From NCBI RefSeq assembly GCF_000015565.1, contig NC_008786.1, positions 1,798,001 through 1,862,000 of the forward strand: a DNA stretch of 64,000 bases, in the 5' to 3' direction. Shown here one piece after another: positions 53,796-62,625 of this stretch. Origin of the DNA: Verminephrobacter eiseniae EF01-2 (lineage in GTDB: Bacteria > Pseudomonadota > Gammaproteobacteria > Burkholderiales > Burkholderiaceae_C). The notes under the pieces were generated by a model that had not been told where the DNA came from, made no database searches, and saw nothing but the letters and a program-made list of their open reading frames with translations. Every line of letters begins with the position of its first letter. The first letter of the stretch is position 1. Position numbers and translations under genes: made by a program.

Positions 53796-54398
53796 ATGCC
53801 CCAAAAGAACCTGCTGCGCCTTTGCCTGCCGGGTGTGCTGCTGCTTTTCATGCAGCAACCGGCCCATGCCGACCAGGCGCCCCCCAGGCCCCACGCGCTG
53901 CCGACTGCGGGCGAGCGCCTGCTGGTCTTTTTCGATATCGCGCCGGCCTACAAGAGCGTCAAGCACCACCTGCGGGCCGCCGCCAAGATGCAGGGCGTGG
54001 ATTACGCACTGCTGCAGGCGCTGATCGCCGCCGAGTCCGATTTCAATGCCACGGCCGTATCGCCCAAGGGCGCGGTGGGCCTGATGCAACTGATGCCGGC
54101 CACGGCCCAGCGCTTTGGCGTGCGCGCCGATGCGCAGCGCACGGTGGAGCAAAAGCTGGCCGACCCGGCAGTGAATGTGTCCACCGGCGCCCGCTACCTG
54201 CGCTATCTGCTCGATCTGTTTGCCGGCCGCATCGATCTGGCCGTGGCGGCCTACAACGCGGGCGAGGGGGCGGTGCAAAAGGCCGGCAACCAGGTCCCGG
54301 ACTTCAGGGAAACCCGCAACCATGTGCGCACGGTGCTGGATCTGTACGCGCTGCTCCAGGCCGCCGGCCAGCAGGGCGGTTTCCCGCAACCCGATTGA
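53796..54398 (+). CDS. Exported lytic transglycosylase (SLT domain)
   Basis: The product is 200 residues. Signal peptide: LLRLCLPGVLLLFMQQPAHA. The goose-lysozyme-like SLT domain carries the catalytic Glu in LIAAESDFNATAVSPKGAVGLMQLMP and the AVAAYNAGEGAVQK motif. It cleaves peptidoglycan glycan strands with 1,6-anhydro product formation in the periplasm. No Cys lipobox is visible, so it is soluble. It starts 15 bp after parE in the same orientation, a common arrangement in this family of bacteria (from memory). Confidence 0.92.
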   Translation: MPQKNLLRLCLPGVLLLFMQQPAHADQAPPRPHALPTAGERLLVFFDIAPAYKSVKHHLRAAAKMQGVDYALLQALIAAESDFNATAVSPKGAVGLMQLMPATAQRFGVRADAQRTVEQKLADPAVNVSTGARYLRYLLDLFAGRIDLAVAAYNAGEGAVQKAGNQVPDFRETRNHVRTVLDLYALLQAAGQQGGFPQPD

Positions 54399-54663
54399 AC
54401 CCGTAGCCGAACCCGCAGCCCACAGCCCACAGGGCAGCGCCATCCTTGCAATGCCCTGGCAGAGGTGGCGTCGGTTGCCGCGTCACGCCGGCAATGTGGC
54501 GTCGTTTCTTGCGGCAGGCCGTGGGGTTGCGCGGACATGCCAGAAGTGCCCGCTGGCCGCCGCAACGCGCGCAGGCGCGAACCCGCCGGTGGCTGGACGG
54601 GTCGTTCGATGCAGAGGCTTGCAAACCCGGTGGGTGATCTGATCGACCGGGACGACGGAAGGC

Positions 54664-54694
54664 TTGACCATCGATCGACTCCAGGGTTTCAAAT
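54664..54694 (+). promoter_or_regulatory. MerR/ZntR-type promoter-operator of the cation transporter
   Basis: TTGACC (54664-54669) and TCAAAT (54689-54694) are separated by 19 bp, the long spacing of MerR-family promoters. The spacer contains TCGACTCCAGGGT, close to the right half of the known zntA operator (TCGACTCCAGAGT, from memory). The site is ~40 bp before the transporter ATG at 54735. No merR-type gene lies next to it, so the regulator would be encoded elsewhere. Confidence 0.55.
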
Positions 54695-54734
54695 CGCGTC
54701 AGCGCTTTGCAAACCCTGTCTGGAGAAGAACACC

Positions 54735-55394
54735 ATGTCGGCCCAATGCCATCACCACCAACATCGCCCCGATCACCACGGCGCCAGCGCCGACCCGCGT
54801 TACCGGCGCATCCTGTGGGTTGCGCTCATCGTCAATGCCGCCATGTTCGCGCTGGAGTTGGGCGCGGGCCTGCGCTCGGGCTCGGCAGCGTTGCTCGGTG
54901 ACGCCATCGACTTTCTGGGCGACGCCGCCAACTACGGCCTGTCGCTGTGGGTGCTGGCCATGGCCCTGGCCTGGCGCGCCCGCGCGGCCCTGGTCAAGGG
55001 GCTGAGCATGCTGGGGTTTGGCGTTTTCGTGATCGGGCGCGTGGCCTGGGGCGCGTGGCAGGGCATCCCGCCCGAGCCTTGGACCATGGGCAGCGTCGGC
55101 CTGCTTGCGCTGGCCGCCAACCTGGGCGTGGCTGCGCTGCTGTATGCCTGGCGCGACGGCGACGCCAACATGCGCGGCGTCTGGCTGTGCACGCGCAACG
55201 ACGCATTGGGCAACCTGGCCGTGATGGGCGCCGCCCTGGGCGTGCTCGGCACCGGCACCATCTGGCCCGACCTGGCGGTGGCCGCCATCATGGCCGGATT
55301 GGCCATCAGCGGCGGCCGGAATGTGATCCGCCTTGCAACGCAAGAACTGGCCGAACTGGCCAATGGCACCACCGTGGCGCGACCGGGGCCGTGA
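54735..55394 (+). CDS. Cation diffusion facilitator-type metal transporter
   Basis: The product is 219 residues, shorter than standard CDF proteins (about 300), lacking most of the cytosolic C-terminal domain. A His-rich start (MSAQCHHHQHRPDHHG) can bind metal. There are about five or six transmembrane segments; GDAIDFLGDAANYGLSLW and NDALGNLAVMGAALG replace the usual H/D-x3-D metal-site motifs with N/D-x3-D/N versions. It likely exports Zn2+ or a similar ion with proton exchange. AGGAG-like TGGAGAAG precedes the ATG. A ZntR-like promoter lies upstream. Confidence 0.85.
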   Translation: MSAQCHHHQHRPDHHGASADPRYRRILWVALIVNAAMFALELGAGLRSGSAALLGDAIDFLGDAANYGLSLWVLAMALAWRARAALVKGLSMLGFGVFVIGRVAWGAWQGIPPEPWTMGSVGLLALAANLGVAALLYAWRDGDANMRGVWLCTRNDALGNLAVMGAALGVLGTGTIWPDLAVAAIMAGLAISGGRNVIRLATQELAELANGTTVARPGP

Positions 55395-55400
55395 GCCACG

Positions 55401-55490
55401 CGGGTGCGCCAGCACCCGCATTCCACATGCCGGTGCGCCAGCACCCCGCATTCCACATGCGGGTGCGCCGGCACCCGGCATTCCACGCGC
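55401..55490. repeat. Three 30-bp tandem hairpin units after the transporter gene
   Basis: Three consecutive 30-bp copies, each with a GGTGC...GCACC stem (for example GGGTGCGCCAGCACCC) followed by GCATTCCACATG. They form three potential stem-loops in a row between the transporter and the cupredoxin gene, and may act as terminator or mRNA-stabilising structure. Similar units were not seen elsewhere in the window. Confidence 0.8.
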
Positions 55491-55587
55491 CCGGCAACTG
55501 CGGGTACAGTTCGCGGGCGTGGCCGTCATACCCCCGCACCGTGGGCGCCCGGCGTCCAGCATCCACCCCCGCTTGCACCCAACGACC

Positions 55588-56082
55588 ATGAACAAGACCC
55601 TTGTCGCCCTCACCCTTGCCCTGTGCGCCGGCGCATGCCGTGCCGATGACAAGGTCGCGCACGACGGCCACACCAGTGCCCCCTTGGCGCAGCAGCAAAA
55701 AGCCTGGGGCATCGCGGGCGACACCCGGGCCGTGGCCCGCACCATCACGCTGCGCATGACCGACGACATGCGCTTTACCCCGCGCCATATCGAAGTGCGC
55801 GAGGGTGAAACGGTACGCCTGCGCGCCCGCAACGAGGGCCAGGCGCTGCATGAAATCGTGCTCGGCACCAAGGCCGATCTCGACGCGCATGCCGCGCTGA
55901 TGAGCCAGCACCCCGGCATGCAGCATGACGGGCCGTCAATGGCCCATGTGAAAGCCGGCCAGCAACGCGACATCGTATGGACCTTCAACCGCCCCGGCCA
56001 GTTTGACTTTGCCTGCCTGGTGGCGGGCCATTACCAATCCGGCATGACCGGCACCATCACCGTCCTGCCGCGCAAGCAGTGA
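55588..56082 (+). CDS. Periplasmic cupredoxin-domain protein
   Basis: The product is 164 residues. Signal peptide: MNKTLVALTLALCAGACRA. The cupredoxin fold shows MRFTPRHIEVREGETVRLRARNEG, then LHEIVLG (first His) and FACLVAGHYQSGM, where Cys, His and Met complete a type 1 copper site. A Met/His-rich loop (MSQHPGMQHDGPSMAH) is typical of copper-trafficking homologues. It likely binds or shuttles copper in the periplasm. The DUF411 gene follows 28 bp on, supporting a metal-handling unit. Confidence 0.88.
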   Translation: MNKTLVALTLALCAGACRADDKVAHDGHTSAPLAQQQKAWGIAGDTRAVARTITLRMTDDMRFTPRHIEVREGETVRLRARNEGQALHEIVLGTKADLDAHAALMSQHPGMQHDGPSMAHVKAGQQRDIVWTFNRPGQFDFACLVAGHYQSGMTGTITVLPRKQ

Positions 56083-56109
56083 TGCGCCCGCCCCCCGAAA
56101 GAAAACACC

Positions 56110-56634
56110 ATGCGCGACACCCGCACAGCACCACGCCGGACCAGCCGCCGCCAATGGCTTGCCGCCGCCCTGCCCCTGCTGGGCGCGGGCGGCCTCGTCG
56201 CGTCAGGGGCGGGCATGGCACGGGCTGCCAGCGCGATGGACGTATGGAAAGCCCCCGACTGCGGTTGCTGCCAACACTGGGTGCAGCACATGCAGGCCAA
56301 TGGCTTTGAACTGGCCGTGCACGACAGCGGCAACAACGCCGTGCGCGCCCGCCTTGGCCTGCCGCAAAAATGGGGCTCATGCCACACCGCCCTGATCGAC
56401 GGCTACCTGGTGGAAGGCCATGTGCCCGCCAGCGACGTGCGCACCCTGCTGCGCCAACGACCCAAGGCCCTGGGTCTGGCCGTGCCGGGCATGCCGATAG
56501 GCTCGCCCGGCATGGACGGCCCCGAATACGGCCGCCGCCACACCCCCTACGACGTGCTGCTGATCGCCCACGACGGCAGCGCCCGCGTCTTCAACAGCCA
56601 CCCCGCCCCGGGGCAGCACCATCGACAGCCATGA
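56110..56634 (+). CDS. DUF411 metal-binding protein, Tat-type export signal
   Basis: The product is 174 residues. The N-terminus has a twin-arginine motif SRRQWLAA before a hydrophobic stretch (AALPLLGAGGLVASGAGMA). The DUF411 core has KAPDCGCCQHWVQHM with the CGCC metal-binding motif and the SCHTALIDGYLVEGHVPA motif. GLAVPGMPIGSPGMD ends the domain. Members often occur with copper or silver resistance genes and probably bind Cu+. The stop overlaps the start of the peptidase gene (ATGA). Confidence 0.88.
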   Translation: MRDTRTAPRRTSRRQWLAAALPLLGAGGLVASGAGMARAASAMDVWKAPDCGCCQHWVQHMQANGFELAVHDSGNNAVRARLGLPQKWGSCHTALIDGYLVEGHVPASDVRTLLRQRPKALGLAVPGMPIGSPGMDGPEYGRRHTPYDVLLIAHDGSARVFNSHPAPGQHHRQP

Positions 56635-57635
56635 AACCCTGTTTCGATGCCGGCCGCGCCGGCAGCATCACCCGCGTGCCCGGCATCGAGGCGGGCCACT
56701 TCACCGAAACCCGCCGCCCGACCGGCTGCACCGTGGTCATCGCCAGCGAGGGCGCGGTGGCGGGCGTGGATGTGCGCGGCGCAGCCCCCGGCACACGCGA
56801 GACGGACCTGCTCGCCCCCACCCACCTGGTGGACAAGGTGCACGCCATCATGCTGGCCGGCGGCAGCGCCTGGGGGCTGGATGCCGCCACCGGCGTCATG
56901 AACTGGCTGGAAGAGCAGGGCATGGGCCTGGATGTCGGCGTAGGCCGCCTGCCCCTCGTGCCTGCGGCCGTGCTGTTCGACCTGCAAGTGGGCGACATGC
57001 GCATACGCCCCGGCGCCGCCGCAGGCCATGCCGCCTGCGCAGACGCATCCTCGGAGGACCTGCCGGAAGGCAATGTGGGCGCCGGCACCGGCGCCACCAT
57101 CGGCAAGGTCTTTGGCATGCAGTACGCGATGAAGGGCGGCATAGGCAGCGCATCGATCACGATCGATGGCGTGACCGTGGGCGCGCTGATTGCCTGCAAC
57201 GCGCTGGGCGACGTGATCGACCCCGACACCGCCCGGGTGATTGCCGGCGCCCGCAGCGCCGACGGCCTGCGCCTGCGCGAAACCCGCCGCGCGCTACTGC
57301 ACGGCGACCCGCCCCAACCCCTGCTGGCAGGCAGCAACACCACCATCGGCGTGGTGGCCACCGACGCCATCCTCACCAAGGCGCAGGCCCACCGCCTGGC
57401 CGTGGCCGCGCATGACGGCCTGGCCCGCAGCATCAACCCCGTGCACACCATGTCCGACGGCGACACCCTCTTTGCGCTGGGCACCGGCCGCACAGACCGG
57501 CGTCCGGGCATGTTGCTGCTGGCCACGCTGGCCGCCGAGGTCACGGCGATTGCAACGGCACGCGCCGCACGGGCAGCCCACTCCATCACGACGGCGCAAG
57601 GCCTGTATTTGCCCGGGGCGGCTGATTGGGGTTGA
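56631..57635 (+). CDS. P1-family (S58, DmpA/NylC-like) self-processing peptidase
   Basis: The product is 334 residues. Opening SITRVPGIEAGHFTET and GCTVVIASEGAVAGVDVRG, then HAIMLAGGSAWGLDAATGVM and GNVGAGTGATIGK, are family hallmarks. The likely autocleavage site is the Asn-Thr of AGSNTTIGVVATDA, giving an N-terminal nucleophile Thr as in NylC. It acts as a cytoplasmic amino- or endo-amide hydrolase of unknown substrate. Its start overlaps the DUF411 gene by ATGA, so it is translated with the metal genes although no functional link is known. Confidence 0.88.
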   Translation: MKPCFDAGRAGSITRVPGIEAGHFTETRRPTGCTVVIASEGAVAGVDVRGAAPGTRETDLLAPTHLVDKVHAIMLAGGSAWGLDAATGVMNWLEEQGMGLDVGVGRLPLVPAAVLFDLQVGDMRIRPGAAAGHAACADASSEDLPEGNVGAGTGATIGKVFGMQYAMKGGIGSASITIDGVTVGALIACNALGDVIDPDTARVIAGARSADGLRLRETRRALLHGDPPQPLLAGSNTTIGVVATDAILTKAQAHRLAVAAHDGLARSINPVHTMSDGDTLFALGTGRTDRRPGMLLLATLAAEVTAIATARAARAAHSITTAQGLYLPGAADWG

Positions 57636-57882
57636 GTCCAGGCATTTCCGGATGGCCTGTGCCGACCTCGCCCATGTTTGCCGGGTGGTGCGCGGCGCTG
57701 GCAAAGCCCGGGAGAAAGTTCAACCCGAGGGCCGCGCCCGTGTGGCGCCGCTGACAAACCATCGCCGCGACACTAGGTCCGAAAGAATGCCCTGCGGGAG
57801 TCTGCGGCCCGGGCGGCCGTGCGGGCCCGTCTGGCTGCTGCCTCGATAGAATCGCCGGTTTGCATCGCCCAGCACCAACACC

Positions 57883-60501
57883 ATGCCCTCGATTTCGGTT
57901 GCAGACATCCGCAAGAGCTTTCTCGACTTCTTCGTCGCCAAGGGCCACACCATCGTGGCCTCCAGCCCGCTGGTGCCTGGCAACGATCCGACGCTGATGT
58001 TCACCAACTCGGGCATGGTGCAGTTCAAGGATGTGTTCCTGGGCACCGACAAACGCCCCTATAGCCGGGCGGTGTCGGTGCAAGCCTGCCTGCGCGCCGG
58101 CGGCAAGCACAACGACCTGGAAAACGTGGGCTATACCGCGCGCCACCACACCTTTTTTGAAATGCTGGGCAACTGGAGCTTTGGCGACTACTTCAAGCGC
58201 GAGTCGCTCCAGTGGGCCTGGGAACTGCTCACCGAGGTCTACCGGCTGCCGGCCGAGCGCCTGCTGGCCACGGTGTACCAAGACGACGACGAGGCCTACG
58301 ACATCTGGACCCGGGAGATCGGCCTGCCGCCCGAGCGCGTGATCCGCATTGGCGACAACAAGGGCGGGCGCTACAAGTCGGACAACTTCTGGATGATGGC
58401 CGACACCGGCCCCTGCGGCCCCTGCTCGGAAATCTTCTACGACCATGGCCCCGGGATCCCGGGCGGCCCGCCGGGCAGCCCGGATGAAGATGGCGACCGC
58501 TTCATCGAGATCTGGAACAACGTGTTCATGCAGTTCAACATGGCCGCAGACGGCTCGGTCACGCCGCTGCCCGCGCCCTGCGTGGACACCGGCATGGGCC
58601 TGGAGCGCTTGGCCGCCGTCTTGCAGCAGGTGCACAGCAATTACGAGATCGACCTGTTCGAGCAGTTGATCGCGGCCGCCTCGCGCGAGACGGGCGAGAA
58701 GGACCTGGGCCACAAAAGCCTGCGCGTGATCGCCGACCATATCCGCGCCAGCGCTTTTTTGGTCAGCGACGGCGTGCTCCCCGGCAGCGAGGGCCGCGGC
58801 TATGTGCAGCGCCGCATCATGCGCCGCGCCATTCGCCATGGCTACCAGTTGGGCCAGAGGGCGCCTTTTTTGCATCGGCTCGTGGCCGACCTGGTGCGCC
58901 TGATGGGCGCTGCCTATCCGTCGCTGCGCGCGCAGCAGCAGCGCATCGCCGACATCCTCAAGGCCGAGGAGGAGCGCTTTTTCGAAACCCTGGCCCATGG
59001 CATGGAGATACTGGACGCAGCGCTGGACGGTGGCGCCAAGCTGCTGCCGGGCGATGTGGCCTTCAAGCTGCACGACACCTACGGCTTCCCGCTCGACCTG
59101 TCGGCCGACATGTGCCGCGAGCGCGGTGTGGCGGTCGATGAGGCGGGCTTTCATCTGGCGATGGAAAGGCAAAAGACCCAGGCCCGTGCCGCCGGCAAGT
59201 TCAAGATGGAGCGGGCGCTGGAATACACCGGCGGCGCCAGCCGCTTCACCGGCTACGAGGATTTGGCCGGGACGGCAAAAATAACGGCCATCTATGCCGC
59301 CGGCACCAGCGTCGCGGCGCTGAAGACGGGCCAGCATGGCGTGCTGGTGCTCGACCGCACCCCGTTTTACGCCGAAAGCGGCGGCCAGGTGGGCGACCAG
59401 GGCCTGATCAGCAGCGGCTCGGCGCGCTTTGCCGTGGACGACACGCTCAAGATCAAGGCCGATGTGCATGGCCACCATGGCCGGCTCGAAGACGGCACGC
59501 TGAATGTGGGCGACACCGTGCAGGCCCGGGTGAATACGGCGCTGCGCGCCGCCACCATGCGCAACCACTCGGCGACGCACCTCATGCACCAGGCGCTGCG
59601 CGCCGTGCTCGGCAGCCATGTGCAGCAAAAGGGCAGCCTGGTGAACGCCGAGCGCACCCGGTTCGACTTCGCGCACAACGCCGCCGTGAGCAGCGCCGAA
59701 CTGCGCGAGATCGAGCGCCGCGTGAACGAAGAAATCCTGGCCAACCAGCCCACGCAGGCGCGTGTGATGGACATCGAAGCGGCGCGCAGCAGCGGCGCCA
59801 TGATGCTGTTCGACGAGAAGTACGGCGCCGCCGTGCGCGTGCTCGACATCGGCAGCAGCCGCGAACTGTGCGCCGGCACGCATGTGCAGCGCACCGGCGA
59901 CATAGGGCTGTTCAAGGTGGTGGCCGAAGGCGGCGTGGCCGCTGGCGTGCGCCGCATCGAGGCCGTGACCGGCAGCCATGCGCTGGCCTGGTTGCAGCAG
60001 CTCGAAGACACCGTGAACCAGGCCGCCGACACCCTCCGGGCGCCGGTGGCCGAACTCAATGGCCGTATCAGCCAGGCGCTGGACAACGCGCGCGCGCTGG
60101 AAAAGGAAGTGGCCGCCCTCAAGAGCCGGCTCGCTGCCAGCCAGGGCCAGGAACTGCTGGCCCGGGCCGTGCAGATCAAGGGCCTGGCGGTGCTGGCCGC
60201 GACCCTGCCCGGCGCCGACGCCAAGACCCTGCGCGCGACCATGGACCAGCTCAAGGACCAGCTCAAAACCGCCGCCATCGTGCTCGCGGCCGTGGACGGC
60301 GACAAGGTGCAGTTGGCCGCAGGCGTCACGGCCGACAGCGTGGGCCGGATACAGGCCGGCGATTTGGTGAACTTCGTCGCCCGGCAGGTGGGCGGAAAGG
60401 GCGGCGGCAAGCCCGACATGGCAATGGCCGGCGGCACGGACGCGGCCGGGCTGCCGGCGGCATTGGCCTCGGTGGCGGGCTGGGTGAGCGGGCGGCTCTG
60501 A
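57883..60501 (+). CDS. alaS: Alanyl-tRNA synthetase
   Basis: The product is 872 residues, full length. The aminoacylation domain begins [20 protein letters not shown] with the class II motifs ([34 protein letters not shown]). The editing domain has [13 protein letters not shown] (zinc His) and the Cys-His of [16 protein letters not shown]. The C-Ala domain is a coiled coil with [14 protein letters not shown] at the end. It is separated from the GGDEF gene by a 103-bp repeat beginning 12 bp after the stop. Confidence 0.98.
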
Positions 60502-60513
60502 TCGGCGCAGGTC

Positions 60514-60616
60514 ATTCCATTTCCGAATCGTTCGCGAAGGCGAAGGCGGAGCGCGGACAGTGCAAATGCACGGCAAGCGACGCCGACGAAGTGCACGGCT
60601 GATTCGGCAATGGAGT
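60514..60616. repeat. 103-bp repeat with terminal inverted repeats, copy 2
   Basis: The left end is ATTCCATTTCCGAATC and the right end GATTCGGCAATGGAGT (inverted repeat with two mismatches over 16 bp). Same length as copy 1 at 50037. It fills the space between the convergent alaS and GGDEF genes, its right edge sharing the last base of the GGDEF stop codon. Position between converging genes suggests it may also work as a bidirectional terminator. Confidence 0.85.
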
Positions 60617-61674
60617 CAGAACAACTCGACATCGTCATTGGCCACCTTGGTGGCCAGATGGCCGCCGGCCACCAGGTCGTCGTAGAAGCAGACCTGGTTG
60701 CGGCCATGCTCCTTGGCGTAGTACAGGGCCTGGTCGGCCTGGCCCAGGATTTCCACTGGCGCCCCCCGGGCCGTGCTGACAAAGCCCAGGCTCACGGTGA
60801 CCTGGCCGACCTGCGGGAACGGGTACTCCTGCACCGCCATGCGGAAACGGTTGAACACCTTGTGGGCCGTGCCCAGTGTGGTCGAGCGCAGCAGCACCAC
60901 GAACTCCTCGCCGCCGAAGCGGAACACGCGGTCGTGGCTGCGGAACGAGTTGCGCAGGATGTTGGCAATCAGGATCAGCACCTCATCGCCGTACAGATGG
61001 CCGAAGCGGTCGTTGACCTGCTTGAAGTGGTCGATGTCGACCACGGCCAGCCACTGCTGCACGGGTTCGCCGGGCAGCACATGCGCGTTGCAGGCGAACA
61101 CCGGCGGGGCCGCATCCGGGCGGCTGACCAGGCCATGCAGCGCGTGGCGCGAGAACTGCTCATCGAAGGTCTTGCGGTTGAACAGGCCGGTGAGCGCGTC
61201 GCGTTCGCTGTAGTCGAGCAGGCTCTGGTAGTTCTGATAGACCTGAAACACGCCCTTGAGGACATCGAGCTTGTGTGCCGAAAAGGGGCGCGATTGCGTG
61301 ATCTCCAGGCAGGTGCTGACCTTGTCGTGCACCCACATCGGCAGCCACAACCGGTAGCGGCCCTTGTGCACCGTTGCCAGGGCGCTGTCGCCATGGTGCG
61401 CCACGCATTCGCGCAGGTACGGGTAATGCTCCAGGGTTTCGCGCCGGGGGTCTGCGGCGGCTTCGGAGTCGGTAAACGCCCATTGGCCGTCCTCCACCCA
61501 GGTGCGCGGGCGCATATGGGCAACGCCGGCGTCGGTAAACAGCTCCAGCGCCCGCACTTCGATGACGTGGTTGAGCTTTTGCAGCGTCGACAGCACCGAC
61601 AACTCCAGCCGCAGATGGTCGCGGTGGCCGGTCATCTCGACCAGGTTCTGAAGAATGGGCTTCATGGTCGTCAT
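60616..61674 (-). CDS. Diguanylate cyclase with GGEEF domain
   Basis: The product is 352 residues from ATG 61674 (MTTMKPILQNL; an ATG three codons later is possible). The N-terminal ~185 residues form an uncharacterised sensor-like region without transmembrane helices. The GGDEF domain has DALTGLFNRKTF, VVDIDHFKQVNDRFGH and FRFGGEEFVVLL with the active-site GGEEF. RSHD, five residues before GGEEF, is an intact RxxD inhibitory site. It should make cyclic di-GMP from GTP with product feedback. No EAL domain. The stop abuts the 103-bp repeat. Confidence 0.93.
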   Translation of the reverse strand: MTTMKPILQNLVEMTGHRDHLRLELSVLSTLQKLNHVIEVRALELFTDAGVAHMRPRTWVEDGQWAFTDSEAAADPRRETLEHYPYLRECVAHHGDSALATVHKGRYRLWLPMWVHDKVSTCLEITQSRPFSAHKLDVLKGVFQVYQNYQSLLDYSERDALTGLFNRKTFDEQFSRHALHGLVSRPDAAPPVFACNAHVLPGEPVQQWLAVVDIDHFKQVNDRFGHLYGDEVLILIANILRNSFRSHDRVFRFGGEEFVVLLRSTTLGTAHKVFNRFRMAVQEYPFPQVGQVTVSLGFVSTARGAPVEILGQADQALYYAKEHGRNQVCFYDDLVAGGHLATKVANDDVELF

Positions 61675-61694
61675 GCGGGGCAGGCCGCAGGCCG

Positions 61695-62519
61695 TCAATG
61701 GCGTCGCTCGAACACCAGATCGCGCACGCCATGCCCCAGCCGCAGACCCCGGTTCTCGAACTTGGTCAGCGGCCGGTAGCCGGGCTTCGGAGCAAAGCCG
61801 GGGGCGGTGTTGCGCAGCAAAGGTTCGGCGCCGAGCACTTGCAGCATCTGCTCGGCATAGGGCTGCCAGTCGGTGGCGCAATGCAGGTAGCCGCCGGCTT
61901 GCAGGCGGGCGGCCAGCCGGGCCACCAGGGGCGGCTGTATCAGGCGGCGCTTGTGGTGCCGGCTTTTGTGCCAGGGGTCGGGAAAGAAGATATGCACGCC
62001 AGCCAGACAGGACTCGGGCAGCATGTGGTCGATGACCTCGACCGCGTCATGTTCGAGGATGCGGATGTTGGTCAGGCCGTGCTCTGCGATGCGCTTGAGC
62101 AGAGCGCCGACACCGGGCCTGTGCACCTCGCAGCACAGGAAGTCGTCCTGCGGCCGCACCCGGGCGATATGGGCCGTGGCCTCGCCCATGCCAAAGCCGA
62201 TTTCCAGCACCAGCGGGGCGTCGCGGCCAAACCAGGCGCCGGCAGCGGGTGCAGCAGGCGCAATAGGTGCAATAGGTGCAATAGGTGCATAAGGCACGAC
62301 GAAACGCGGCCCCAGGTCTTCAAAGGCCCTGGCCTGGGCGGCCGTGGTGCGGCCTGCGCGGCGCACGAAGCTCTTGATGGTTTGGGGATGGGCGACATCG
62401 GCCGGGGCGCCGCCCCGAGGGACGGCCGGGGCAACTCCCCGGGAACCGGTGGCCGCGCCCCGGGATGCACTGGCAGTGGTCAGTTCGGTCACGATGGGCC
62501 ATTGTAATTTCGGCGCCAT
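61695..62519 (-). CDS. trmB: tRNA (guanine-N7)-methyltransferase
   Basis: The product is 274 residues from ATG 62519; a GTG at 62492 (VTELTTAS) is an alternative. The Rossmann fold holds [32 protein letters not shown] and [19 protein letters not shown], the diagnostic FPDPWxKxRHxKRR motif, then [11 protein letters not shown]. It makes m7G46 in tRNA with SAM. Residues ~82-93 are [12 protein letters not shown], coded by a 9-bp microsatellite that may vary in length between strains. The N-terminal 60 residues are low-complexity. Confidence 0.94.
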   Translation of the reverse strand: MAPKLQWPIVTELTTASASRGAATGSRGVAPAVPRGGAPADVAHPQTIKSFVRRAGRTTAAQARAFEDLGPRFVVPYAPIAPIAPIAPAAPAAGAWFGRDAPLVLEIGFGMGEATAHIARVRPQDDFLCCEVHRPGVGALLKRIAEHGLTNIRILEHDAVEVIDHMLPESCLAGVHIFFPDPWHKSRHHKRRLIQPPLVARLAARLQAGGYLHCATDWQPYAEQMLQVLGAEPLLRNTAPGFAPKPGYRPLTKFENRGLRLGHGVRDLVFERRH

Positions 62520-62625
62520 ACGGCAACGCACCGGCCGTGTGCGTCAGCGACGCAAATGTTGTGTGGATCTGCAAATGGCGCGGATCGGGCGGAGGGCGGC
62601 CAGGGTGCGCCAGGATCAATCAGGA

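Noticed and set aside
57764..57775. CGCGACACTAG, like the right end of the MITE
   Set aside because: Only about 11 bp match and the flanking sequence shows no further similarity; it may be chance or a very short relic.
57586..60576. A 996-codon minus-strand frame covering alaS
   Set aside because: Antisense to alanyl-tRNA synthetase; composition is His/Gln/Val-rich shadow sequence.
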